The notes under the pieces: generated by a model
The model's database searches: none
The model's input: the letters and a program-made list of their open reading frames with translations, nothing else
What the model was told of the DNA's origin: nothing
Part shown: in pieces, positions 34,522-44,319 of the stretch
How the letters are laid out: every line of letters starts with the position of its first letter
Numbering within the stretch: position 1 is the first letter of the stretch
Translations under genes and position numbers: made by a program
NCBI RefSeq assembly: GCF_001636425.1
Contig: NZ_KV440953.1
Coordinates: 570,847 to 634,846, forward strand
Direction of reading: 5' to 3'
DNA from: Heyndrickxia acidicola
Lineage (GTDB): Bacteria; Bacillota; Bacilli; Bacillales; Bacillaceae_C
DNA length: 64,000 nucleotides

Positions 34522-36450
34522 ATGAATCGGAATTTACCATTTACTATATCAAAAAATGAATCATTTTATGAACGTTTAGGAGATTGGATTGGGGATGTAT
34601 TTTACGACATCCTTCCAGAAAAAGGTTTTGAACTTAGAGATGAACAGGTCTATATGGCCTTTCAATTAGAAAAAGCGTTTAAAGAGAAAAAAGTTATTTT
34701 CGCTGAAGCAGGTGTAGGGACAGGAAAAACCATATCTTATCTCTTATATGCTTATTGTTATGCCAGATATAAAGGAATGCCTGCAGTAATTGCCTGTGCT
34801 GATGAAACGCTGATAGAACAGCTTGTTAAAAAAGAAGGGGACATTGAAAAGCTTGAGAGAGCGCTTGACATTAAAATGGATGTCCGTCTGGCAAAATCAA
34901 GAGATCAATACTTGTGCTTGAAAAAATTGGAGCATGCAGCGGGAAAATCTCAAGAAGAAAAATTCAAGGATATACAGCGCGGCTTGCCTAAATTTGTTTA
35001 TGGACAGGCGTCAATGCTGTCATTTGATCGTTACGGGGATCGCAGAGATTATCCTGAGCTTACCGAAAATGATTGGAACGCTGTCGCATGGGATCCGCTG
35101 CAGGATTGTTTCTCCTGTGAACTAAGACATCGTTGCGGCCAAACACTTCACCGGGAACATTATCGTAAATCTGCGGATATTATAGTATGCTCTCATGATT
35201 TTTATATGGAGAATGTTTGGACAAAAGAGGCCAGAAAACGGGAGGGCCAGCTTCCGTTATTGCCTGAGGCCAGCTGTGTGGTCTTTGATGAAGGACATTT
35301 GTTGGAAATTGCCAGCCAAAAAGCACTCACATATCGAATATCTTCTGAAATGCTGGACAGGCTTTTAAATCGATTGACAGGAAATGAAGTACGGGATGAA
35401 ACATTGTACTTAATTGAAGACGCCCTGCAGCTAAACGAGGATTTTTTCCGGCAAATGTCATACGAAGCGAAAGAAATTAAGGGATCCGACCGGTTTGAAC
35501 TGGGCAAATCGAAGCACCTTTTAGAAGTCGCTAATTCATTGCGCAAAACAATTGATTCTCTTACAAATCAATTGGTGTATGAAAGTGAATTATTTGTCTT
35601 AAACGAATACGATCTCAAAATTGTAGATGAGTATCTTGATCAAATTTTATACTCTTTAAAGCTTTTCATTGAGGATAATAAGGGAATTGTTTGGTATGAA
35701 CAAAACTCTTCAAGCCAGACGCTAGTGATCATGCCAAGACTCGTGGCAGATATTTTGAGAGAAGAGGTCTTTACTAAAAACATTCCATTTGTTTTTTCTT
35801 CTGCCACTTTATCAAATAAGGGAGATTTCTCTTATATAAGCAAAAGCTTGGGCATTGATAATTATGTCTCATTTACGGTTGATTCCCCATTTGATTATGA
35901 GGAGAATATGTCAATCTTTATCCATGAAAAAGCTAATTTGGAAGAAAAATGGAATGCGATACTAAGTCAATTAAATTCTGCTGGTGGCAAAAGTCTTATT
36001 CTGTTCCATACTAAACAAGCCATGCAGCAATTCAAGGAATATGTAGCTGCTGCAGGGAATCTGCCTTTTAGCGTTTTATTTGAAGGAGATTCGGAGATCA
36101 GCCGATTAGTAGAAAAGTTTCAACGGGAGAAAGAGACGGTTTTGTGCTCTTATCATTTATGGGAAGGGCTCGATATACCAGGTGAATCTTTGTCTAATGT
36201 TCTGATATATAGTCTTCCATTTCCTCCCCATGATCCTGTTTTCGAAGCAAGGAGGAAGAACAGTGTTTCCCCTTTTGAAGAAGTGGACATTCCATACATG
36301 CTTTTGAGACTCAAACAGGGGATTGGAAGATTAATCCGCACTTCAGCCGACAGGGGGGAAGTCCATATTTGGACTGAAAAAAATCAGCCTATAGAAGTTT
36401 CAAATGCTGTTCTAGACAGTTTTCCTGTTCAACCAACTTTTGTAAAGTAG
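34522..36450 (+). CDS. ypvA: DinG/XPD-type helicase YpvA
   Basis: A 642-residue superfamily 2 helicase of the DinG/XPD branch. Walker A is EAGVGTGKT, and the Walker B box reads VVFDEGHLLE, a DEGH variant of DEAH. Four cysteines (CLKKL, CFSC, RHRC) between motifs I and II are placed like an iron-sulphur cluster. Later motifs are FSSATLSN, LWEGLDIPGESL and QGIGRLIRTSADRG. It lacks the exonuclease domain of the other DinG in this window. ATG at 34522 follows GGGGGAA. Matches B. subtilis YpvA; role in DNA repair is inferred. Confidence 0.9.
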   Translation: MNRNLPFTISKNESFYERLGDWIGDVFYDILPEKGFELRDEQVYMAFQLEKAFKEKKVIFAEAGVGTGKTISYLLYAYCYARYKGMPAVIACADETLIEQLVKKEGDIEKLERALDIKMDVRLAKSRDQYLCLKKLEHAAGKSQEEKFKDIQRGLPKFVYGQASMLSFDRYGDRRDYPELTENDWNAVAWDPLQDCFSCELRHRCGQTLHREHYRKSADIIVCSHDFYMENVWTKEARKREGQLPLLPEASCVVFDEGHLLEIASQKALTYRISSEMLDRLLNRLTGNEVRDETLYLIEDALQLNEDFFRQMSYEAKEIKGSDRFELGKSKHLLEVANSLRKTIDSLTNQLVYESELFVLNEYDLKIVDEYLDQILYSLKLFIEDNKGIVWYEQNSSSQTLVIMPRLVADILREEVFTKNIPFVFSSATLSNKGDFSYISKSLGIDNYVSFTVDSPFDYEENMSIFIHEKANLEEKWNAILSQLNSAGGKSLILFHTKQAMQQFKEYVAAAGNLPFSVLFEGDSEISRLVEKFQREKETVLCSYHLWEGLDIPGESLSNVLIYSLPFPPHDPVFEARRKNSVSPFEEVDIPYMLLRLKQGIGRLIRTSADRGEVHIWTEKNQPIEVSNAVLDSFPVQPTFVK

Positions 36451-36550
36451 GTTTAGTTAAAGGACACAAGCGAATTACTATTCAATCATAATGCACTATC
36501 AGTTTTAGTGTAAAAAGCGTAAAATACTGTACAACTCGGATATTTTTAAG

Positions 36551-36586
36551 GAAAGAAGGCCATTCTCTGGGATTGGCCTTTCTTCA
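36551..36586 (+). terminator. Terminator after ypvA
   Basis: AAGGCCA (36556-36562) pairs with TGGCCTT (36574-36580), with further pairing of GAAAG and CTTTC at the base, followed by CTTCATG. The T tract is weak. Confidence 0.6.
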
Positions 36587-36635
36587 TGTATAAGAAAGCA
36601 TAAAATGTTTTATTAAATAAATTAGGGGACTAAGG

Positions 36636-36797
36636 TTCTGTCTAGTTCCAGCACCTATTGGCTATCGGTTTTTTTAGTCTCCTCACTAAAATAAGTCAAC
36701 ATCAGTTCGAGAAATACCTCTCGCTATGTTTCCTTTATCTCAGTCGAAGACAATAAAATCCTTACGCCGATGAGCAAGGAGCTTATGCTTTTCTTCA
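36636..36797. repeat. Single copy of the family A repeat
   Basis: TCTGTCTAGTTCCAGCACCT, AATAAGTCAACATCAG, TTTCCTTTATCTCAGTCGAA, TTACGCCGATGAGCAAGGAG and GCTTTTCTTC keep the order of the tandem units at 310-1011, at closer similarity than the copy at 30101. It fills the ypvA-ypwA gap. Confidence 0.85.
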
Positions 36798-36856
36798 CTT
36801 TTTTCAGAACAGTATGATAAAATGAAGCATAGTGACTAATTTAGGGGGGCGAAGCG

Positions 36857-38374
36857 ATGACAGCACAAATACAAGAGATAGAACGGGAGTTCCTTAGTTA
36901 TGTAAAAAAAATACAGGCTTATACCGAAGCGCTTGGTTTGATTTATTGGGATCTGCGTACTGGTGCTCCTAAAAATGGTGTAGAGCAAAGAGCTGAAGTG
37001 ATCGGCATTTTATCTTCTGAGGTTTTCCATATGTCAACTTCAGAGGAAATGGCAGCATACATAGCAAGTCTTTCAACTGAGCAACAGCAACTATCAGAAA
37101 TTACTCAGAAGACATTGGAAGAATGCCAGAAAAACTATGAACGCAATAAAAAAATACCTGTAAATGAATTTAAGGAATATGTCATTCTTCAATCTAAAGC
37201 AGAAAGTGTATGGGAAGAGGCAAAATCAAAAGCAGATTTTTCATTGTTTGAGCCTTACCTTGAGAAAATAATCGATTATAAGAAAAAATTTATTGGATAC
37301 TGGGGGAGCGGTGAAAATAAATATGACACCCTTTTGGATATGTACGAACCGGGTATGACAGTTACCATACTGGATCAGGTTTTTGATGATTTGAGAAAGT
37401 CCATTGTTGCGTTATTAAATCAAATTGAGCAATCTCCAAATAAGCCGGATACAGAGTTCCTTTACAGCCACTTTCCTAAGGACAACCAACGCGATTTCAG
37501 TTTGGAAATTCTGAGTCAAATGGGTTACGACTTTGCTTCGGGCAGGTTGGATGAAACTATACATCCTTTTGCAACAGGATTGAATCCAGGGGATGTAAGG
37601 GTTACAACACGTTATGATGAAAACGATTTTAGAACAGCTGTTTTTGGTACGATTCATGAAGGCGGCCACGCACTTTATGAACAAAATATATCAAAAGAGC
37701 TCATAGGGTCTCCTCTATGCGGCGGTACATCAATGGGTATCCATGAATCCCAGTCCTTGTTTTATGAAAATCTGGTTGGAAGGGATTACTCATTCTGGAA
37801 GAAGAATTATTCTAAACTGAAGGAATATGCAAACGGCCAGTTTGACTCGGTATCTCTTGAAGAATTTTATCATGCAATAAACGAATCACGGCCGTCATTC
37901 ATTCGAATAGAAGCCGATATGCTGACGTATCCCCTGCATATTATCATTCGCTATGAAATTGAAAAAGGAATTTTTAACGATGAAATTCAAGTAAAAGATC
38001 TGCCTAAGATTTGGGATGATAAATATGAAGAATATTTAGGAATCAGGCCGTCTAATGATGCTGAAGGAATCTTGCAGGATGTCCATTGGGCAGGCGGAGA
38101 TTTTGGTTATTTTCCTTCCTATGCACTTGGCTATATGTATGCAGCGCAGCTTAAACACGCGATGCTGAAGGATGTTCCTGGCTTTGATGAGCATCTGGCC
38201 AATGGCAACTTGGAACCGATCCGAGAGTGGTTGACTGCAAAAGTTCACCAATATGGAAAACTGAAAAAGCCGCTTGAAATCCTAAAGGATGTGACCGGTG
38301 AAGGACTAAACGCAAAATACTTAATCGAGTATCTGCAGGAAAAATATACAAATGTTTATCAACTGCAAGAATAA
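36857..38374 (+). CDS. ypwA: M32 family metallocarboxypeptidase YpwA
   Basis: A 505-residue carboxypeptidase Taq-type enzyme. The zinc site HEGGH lies in TIHEGGHALYEQN, with the downstream glutamate in GIHESQSLFYEN, and the substrate-binding RPSFIRIEADMLTYPLHIIIRYE block is intact. YpwA trims C-terminal residues from peptides in the cytoplasm. GGGGGGCGAAGCG precedes the ATG. Length and position match B. subtilis. Confidence 0.93.
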   Translation: MTAQIQEIEREFLSYVKKIQAYTEALGLIYWDLRTGAPKNGVEQRAEVIGILSSEVFHMSTSEEMAAYIASLSTEQQQLSEITQKTLEECQKNYERNKKIPVNEFKEYVILQSKAESVWEEAKSKADFSLFEPYLEKIIDYKKKFIGYWGSGENKYDTLLDMYEPGMTVTILDQVFDDLRKSIVALLNQIEQSPNKPDTEFLYSHFPKDNQRDFSLEILSQMGYDFASGRLDETIHPFATGLNPGDVRVTTRYDENDFRTAVFGTIHEGGHALYEQNISKELIGSPLCGGTSMGIHESQSLFYENLVGRDYSFWKKNYSKLKEYANGQFDSVSLEEFYHAINESRPSFIRIEADMLTYPLHIIIRYEIEKGIFNDEIQVKDLPKIWDDKYEEYLGIRPSNDAEGILQDVHWAGGDFGYFPSYALGYMYAAQLKHAMLKDVPGFDEHLANGNLEPIREWLTAKVHQYGKLKKPLEILKDVTGEGLNAKYLIEYLQEKYTNVYQLQE

Positions 38375-38445
38375 TCTTTTTCCAATATTCTCTTTACAAA
38401 ATCGCTGAACGCATGATAACATCGATGATACAACAAGATAGCATT

Positions 38446-40562
<2,117 letters not shown>

Positions 40563-40669
40563 TGTTTAAAACTTTTAAGTAATACAACTCCCACATTTTA
40601 ATTGAATAAGAATGTAAGAATGTCATCAGCATTTTCATGCAATTTTTGAAGATGGTGGTGACTTTTTTT

Positions 40670-41683
40670 ATGAAGAAAAAAAGAATAACACTCAGAAATA
40701 CAGGTACTAATGAGGATGAAAATTTACAGTATAATTTTACACTTGAACAGGCATTTGACTATTTTGTATCAGCTAAAAAAGCAGAGGGTACAAGAAAAAA
40801 TACGGTTCGAATATATTATGAAAACTTTGGGATATTTAGCAAGTGGTTTAGAAATGAATATCCTGATTATACAAAAGCAAATGATTTAACGACTCCAATC
40901 ATTCGTGAATATCTAAATTACTTAAAAGAAGAAAGGTTTAACCTAAAAACTAAAGAATATGGATTGTCTGATCAAACCCTGAATGCTAGGTTAAGATTTT
41001 TAAAAACATTTTATAACTTTCTTCACAAAGAGGATATCGTTTCTGAAAATCCAGCGGAAAAAATCAAATTAATTAGAATGGATGAGCGAAAGTTCACGCC
41101 CTTAACAGAAGAAGAAATGGTTCGTTTAATGAGTATTCCTGACAAAAAACAATATCCTCAATTTCGAGATTTCGTTTTGATGAATCTTTTATACGATACA
41201 GCGATGAGGATTTTTGAGGCAGTTCACATAACTGTTGATGATCTCGATTTAAAAGGCAGAAGAATTCTTTTGCCTGCTGAAATAACTAAGGGAAGGAAGA
41301 CAAGAATTATTCCTCTTTCGAACCATGTAATCAAACTGTTAATTGAACTGATAAGTGAAAATGAAGCTAACTTTGAAAATAAGAGTATCTTTTTGAACTG
41401 GTACGGTGAGCAATTGAATGAAGATACCTTTAGAAGAAATTTGAAGAGGTATTTAAATAAGGCTAATATCGATAAACAATTCTCCTGTCATGACTTTAGA
41501 AGACAGTCGATAACTGAAATGTTAAAGAATGGAGCTTCGATATGGGCTGTTCAATCTATTTGTGGCCATAGCCAGATTACTACAACCAAGAAATACGTAC
41601 ATTTCGATGAACAGACAATCAAGAACCAGCATGAACTATATAGTCCAGTGGTTAAAATGCGTATTAACAACAAAAGGAAATAA
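40670..41683 (+). CDS. int: Tyrosine-family site-specific integrase
   Basis: A 337-residue tyrosine recombinase. An N-terminal SAM-like core-binding domain (about residues 25-120) leads to the catalytic domain with Arg180 (YDTAMRIFEAV), Lys210 (GRKTRI), His274-Arg277 (CHDFRR), His300 (CGHSQ) and the nucleophile Tyr309 (KKYVHF). This is a complete active site of XerC/D type. GGTGGTGA at 40654-40661 supports ATG 40670. It should integrate and excise this prophage; it reads away from the attachment end. Confidence 0.93.
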   Translation: MKKKRITLRNTGTNEDENLQYNFTLEQAFDYFVSAKKAEGTRKNTVRIYYENFGIFSKWFRNEYPDYTKANDLTTPIIREYLNYLKEERFNLKTKEYGLSDQTLNARLRFLKTFYNFLHKEDIVSENPAEKIKLIRMDERKFTPLTEEEMVRLMSIPDKKQYPQFRDFVLMNLLYDTAMRIFEAVHITVDDLDLKGRRILLPAEITKGRKTRIIPLSNHVIKLLIELISENEANFENKSIFLNWYGEQLNEDTFRRNLKRYLNKANIDKQFSCHDFRRQSITEMLKNGASIWAVQSICGHSQITTTKKYVHFDEQTIKNQHELYSPVVKMRINNKRK

Positions 41684-41694
41684 CAAGGGGAGAG

Positions 41695-41874
41695 ATGAAG
41701 GTGTACTTAAACAACTTAGACAAGCTTACCAGGAAATCCATTGCTTTGAGTAAGGTAATTAAACATTGTCAGTCGGTAATAAGTCTTAAAGGGTGTCCCG
41801 ATGACTCAGAGATTGAATTAAGTAGAGCTTTATTAAACATCGTTTATAAGGAGATTCATAAAACAAGAAAATAA
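41695..41874 (+). CDS. Small helical protein downstream of the integrase
   Basis: A 59-residue basic protein (MKVYLNNLDKLTRKSIALSK...; KEIHKTRK at the end) with no recognised domain. AAGGGGAG immediately precedes the ATG at 41695, and a terminator follows, so it is probably a real gene co-transcribed with int. Size and position would fit an excisionase-like or accessory protein, but nothing in the sequence proves that. Confidence 0.55.
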   Translation: MKVYLNNLDKLTRKSIALSKVIKHCQSVISLKGCPDDSEIELSRALLNIVYKEIHKTRK

Positions 41875-41876
41875 AA

Positions 41877-41915
41877 AAGAGGCCTGTGCTGTAACACAGA
41901 ACCTCTCTTTGTATA
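41877..41915 (+). terminator. Terminator of the integrase transcript
   Basis: AGAGG (41878-41882) and CCTGTG pair with CACAG and CCTCT across a six-base loop with a small internal bulge, followed by CTTTGTAT. Confidence 0.7.
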
Positions 41916-41920
41916 AACCT

Positions 41921-42006
41921 ATAGAAGGCCCATACAACCCTAAACATAGTCTAACACATTTTTTAGAAATTTCAAGTGATAGGCTTATTTGAGTATGGCC
42001 TTCTAC
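41921..42006. repeat. Inverted repeat between int module and HTH gene
   Basis: ATAGAAGGCCCATAC (41921-41935) and GTATGGCCTTCTAC (41993-42006) are reverse complements apart from one extra C, separated by 57 AT-rich bases. It directly precedes the helix-turn-helix gene at 42032, whose GTAGGAGG binding site follows the right arm. It may be a protein-binding site, a transcript hairpin or part of an origin. Confidence 0.75.
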
Positions 42007-42031
42007 AGGAAAAATTGTAGGAGGTTTTCTT

Positions 42032-42844
42032 ATGTCTAAAAAAGCAATAAAAGTAATAGCAGATACCAGTAGTTATGAAAATTTGTCATCTTTCGATTGT
42101 ATAGAGGATCTTAATAAGACTGTTAGAAAATATCGTGATCTCATTAAAGCTTCTGTAAAGCGTTCTGATTTAAAGGGTAGACTCATAATCTTACTGGAAC
42201 TTTTAAAACGCCACAGTTGTAAGCAAATTGGTGTGAGCTATATGTGTAAGAACACAATAGCAAACATAATGGAACTGTCTTATAAAACTGTACAACGGTT
42301 AATGAAGAAGCTTGAAGAACTTGGCATTATCCGTCAAATAGCTATGAAACGGAAAAAAAGTATGCTGCAAACGTCTAACGCAATCATCATTCAACCTATC
42401 CAAGAAGAAGTGTCCAACAAGGATACTGTTGAAAAGGGAGATAAGTGTCCTACCTTATTTAAAACAAAAACTACTACTCTAAAACAAAAGATTAATAGAT
42501 TACGTACATACGAAACTGTTATACAACATAACGATAAAAATTCATTCAATGATCTACCTGTAGAATTTTGTTCTGATCGAATACCAAAAGAGTTTGTAAA
42601 ATTGATGAGCTATTATTTCAATAAGGCTTTTCAGATTGATGAATTCTACAAATGTTACATGCTGGTCTGTGATAAATACAATCAACAAGAAAGTTACTGT
42701 ATCAATATTGCATTGGATTCATTTAGGCAGCTCATCCGTAAAATGAAGAGGTCCACTATAAATAATCCTTTTGGATTCTATACAAGAATTTTGCAGAAGA
42801 AAATGAAGGGGATATATATTCGTAGTCAGTTGCTAAATAATTAA
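42032..42844 (+). CDS. Winged-helix DNA-binding protein of phage type
   Basis: A 270-residue basic protein with a winged helix at about residues 65-105: YMCKNTIANIMELSYKTVQ followed by RLMKKLEELGIIRQIA, the recognition helix and wing of MarR/DnaD-like folds. The C-terminal half is helical and basic, with NNPFGFYTRILQKKMKGIY at the end, a pattern seen in plasmid and phage replication or regulatory proteins. I do not recognise a precise family. With no other replication gene nearby, an initiator role is possible but unproven. Confidence 0.6.
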   Translation: MSKKAIKVIADTSSYENLSSFDCIEDLNKTVRKYRDLIKASVKRSDLKGRLIILLELLKRHSCKQIGVSYMCKNTIANIMELSYKTVQRLMKKLEELGIIRQIAMKRKKSMLQTSNAIIIQPIQEEVSNKDTVEKGDKCPTLFKTKTTTLKQKINRLRTYETVIQHNDKNSFNDLPVEFCSDRIPKEFVKLMSYYFNKAFQIDEFYKCYMLVCDKYNQQESYCINIALDSFRQLIRKMKRSTINNPFGFYTRILQKKMKGIYIRSQLLNN

Positions 42845-42870
42845 TAAAAAATGACCGCAGCTTTGTGCAG

Positions 42871-43089
42871 TCATTCTCCTCCATCAACCAGCACCAGTAA
42901 TTCACTTAATTCAATATTAAGTGTTTCGCAAACTTTACCAAGTGTACTTCTCTCATATCTAATTGTAGTGTCGTTATATAATCTTCTTAGCGTTTCGAAC
43001 GGTATTTCTGTCTGAGCAGACAAAGCTCTTATCGACATGCCTTTTTCATCTAAGAGCCTTTTTAATTCTGATTTCACACGTTTCCCCAT
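42871..43089 (-). CDS. XRE-family repressor-like regulator
   Basis: A 72-residue Cro/CI-type helix-turn-helix protein: SIRALSAQTEIPFETLRRLY forms the HTH, followed by KVCETLNIELSELLVLVD, typical of compact XRE regulators. AAGGGTGG lies upstream of the ATG. It is the only minus-strand gene in the early region, faces the promoter at 43149, and probably controls the lysogeny switch or its own synthesis. It has no C-terminal protease or dimerisation domain, so it is smaller than a classical CI repressor. Confidence 0.85.
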   Translation of the reverse strand: MGKRVKSELKRLLDEKGMSIRALSAQTEIPFETLRRLYNDTTIRYERSTLGKVCETLNIELSELLVLVDGGE

Positions 43090-43148
43090 TAAAATCCACC
43101 CTTATTTCCAAGATAAAATAATAATACCATAAATATTTCAAAAAGTTA

Positions 43149-43177
43149 TTGACTACGTTATTTAGTCATCGTATTAT
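43149..43177 (+). promoter_or_regulatory. Rightward promoter with internal operator palindrome
   Basis: TTGACT (43149-43154) and TATTAT (43172-43177) are separated by exactly 17 bases. The spacer contains the inverted repeat GACTA-CGTTATT-TAGTC (43151-43167), well placed for the divergent XRE protein to block RNA polymerase. The opposite strand carries a possible TTGAAA/TTTTAT promoter for the repressor gene. Confidence 0.7.
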
Positions 43178-43381
43178 TGAATTAGGAAGTAAAAGGTAAA
43201 GTGTTATTAAATAGAAATAGTGTTACAAGCATTGCTAGAGCCTTAATTGGAACATAAAAAGGAAAGTCTGCAACTTCAGGTACATACAACATCCAGCCTT
43301 TAATTGACCGTCCTACACAATAGGAGGCTGATTTAAAATTTATATTTTAAAATACGGAAACGGAATAGGGGAGAATATAAA

Positions 43382-43774
43382 ATGAATACTCAAACAGCAA
43401 CTAATGGTGTAGTTTATGGTCAATTAAAGTTGGATGTTAAATCAGTATCGAATTTATCTTTTATAGATGATTACTTCTTGTCAGTGGAACCTAATATGTT
43501 AATCTCGAATACTTCAAAGCAATCATTTATGGTAAATGTTGAAGACTTGTTCATAGAGGCCAAAGCGAATGTGAGTGAGGCAGAGGTAAGTTTATCAATA
43601 TCATTACCAGTGGAAAGCTTAGATGAGAGTGCGGCATTATTTGAGGCAAATTCAAAACTAAATGATTTGAATATAAGATTACCTTATATTGTACTAACTG
43701 ATATCATTGGAAATCTAACACTATGCGAAGTTCCTGATCAAGCTAAAATTGAATGGGAATCATTCTTTATCTAA
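43382..43774 (+). CDS. Phage protein of unknown function
   Basis: A 130-residue acidic protein with alternating beta-type segments (VVYGQLKLDVKSV; AEVSLSISLPVESL) and a conserved-looking C-terminus NIRLPYIVLTDIIGNLTL. AGGGGAGA upstream gives a good start. The C-terminal pattern faintly recalls SecB-fold chaperones, but this is only an impression. It is the first gene after the XRE-facing promoter, so it may be an early lytic protein. Confidence 0.6.
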   Translation: MNTQTATNGVVYGQLKLDVKSVSNLSFIDDYFLSVEPNMLISNTSKQSFMVNVEDLFIEAKANVSEAEVSLSISLPVESLDESAALFEANSKLNDLNIRLPYIVLTDIIGNLTLCEVPDQAKIEWESFFI

Positions 43775-43782
43775 ATAAAAAA

Positions 43783-43835
43783 TGGTGATTTTTATAAGCA
43801 TTGCTTTGGCGGGCGGATGCTCATAAAAATCACCA
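43783..43835. terminator. Strong hairpin after the gene at 43382
   Basis: TGGTGATTTTTATAAGCAT (43783-43801) and ATGCTCATAAAAATCACCA (43817-43835) pair over 19 bases with one mismatch around a 15-base GC-rich loop. No T tract follows on the plus strand, so it may stop or stabilise transcripts rather than be a simple terminator. Confidence 0.6.
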
Positions 43836-43884
43836 TGTTATAAATATAATTATGTAAAATTAACAAATAAATGTCAAAAAAACA

Positions 43885-43913
43885 TTGACTATCTTTGACA
43901 TAACGGATAATAT
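43885..43913 (+). promoter_or_regulatory. Consensus sigma-A promoter
   Basis: TTGACT (43885-43890), a 17-base spacer and TAATAT (43908-43913) form the best vegetative promoter in the phage region. It would drive the structured leader and the genes from 44116 onwards, including the RNA polymerase-like gene. Confidence 0.75.
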
Positions 43914-43946
43914 GGAAATAAGAAACAAATTTACAAATCACAAAAC

Positions 43947-43970
43947 AGGCATTATCTATGCCTTATTTTT
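43947..43970 (+). terminator. Attenuator-like terminator just after the promoter
   Basis: AGGCAT (43947-43952) pairs with ATGCCT (43958-43963), five-base loop, then TATTTTT. It lies only about 30 bases after the expected transcription start, so it would create a very short RNA unless read through. Confidence 0.6.
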
Positions 43971-44071
43971 AAAAACTATGTTATTTTACAATTTATGACT
44001 GCTTATCTAGTATCTAATTTCGGTTAGATAACAGTTAATCTATGTCCCTATTATACTTAGTGGATATTTAA

Positions 44072-44136
44072 AAATCAAGTACTAATTTATAAATTTTTGA
44101 AGGGAGGTGAAACAAATGGAAATTAGTACTTGATTT
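44072..44136. repeat. Perfect 17-bp inverted repeat enclosing a ribosome binding site
   Basis: AAATCAAGTACTAATTT (44072-44088) and AAATTAGTACTTGATTT (44120-44136) are exact reverse complements. The 31-base loop carries an optimal Shine-Dalgarno sequence, AGGGAGGTGA (44101-44110), and the ATG at 44116. The 3' arm covers the first codons of the frameshifted ORF, including its TGA. A smaller hairpin, TATCTAA/TTAGATA (44011-44030), lies upstream. Confidence 0.9.
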
Positions 44137-44284
44137 AGCATTTATATACGATGTCACCCTACATAGAAAACTTCAGAGTTTAAACTTGCCACTACTCACA
44201 GAAGCCGTAAGCCTACAAAATAAAAAGTTCTGGCTTTACCAACGTACACCACAAGTCCAACAGATCATGAGTAATCATAAATAG
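44116..44284 (+). pseudogene. Small ORF needing a +1 frameshift (leader peptide, recoded gene or broken gene)
   Basis: After an excellent binding site the ATG at 44116 reads MEIST and stops at TGA (44131-44133). Shifting +1 at ACT-TGA opens 50 further codons, starting DLAFIYDVTLHRKLQSLN and ending QQIMSNHK, to a TAG at 44282-44284. That second frame has no start codon of its own after its last upstream stop. The joined product would be about 55 residues. It may be a programmed +1 frameshift like prfB (shift at a UGA), a regulatory leader peptide, or a one-base indel; sequence alone cannot decide. Product family unknown. Confidence 0.55.
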
Positions 44285-44319
44285 TATCCAAATATGCAAA
44301 TATACAGAAGGGAGTAATA

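Noticed and set aside
40563-40669. Attempt to place the left attachment core
   Set aside because: The right end of the prophage is not in the window, so no direct repeat can be identified, and no tRNA gene is present here.
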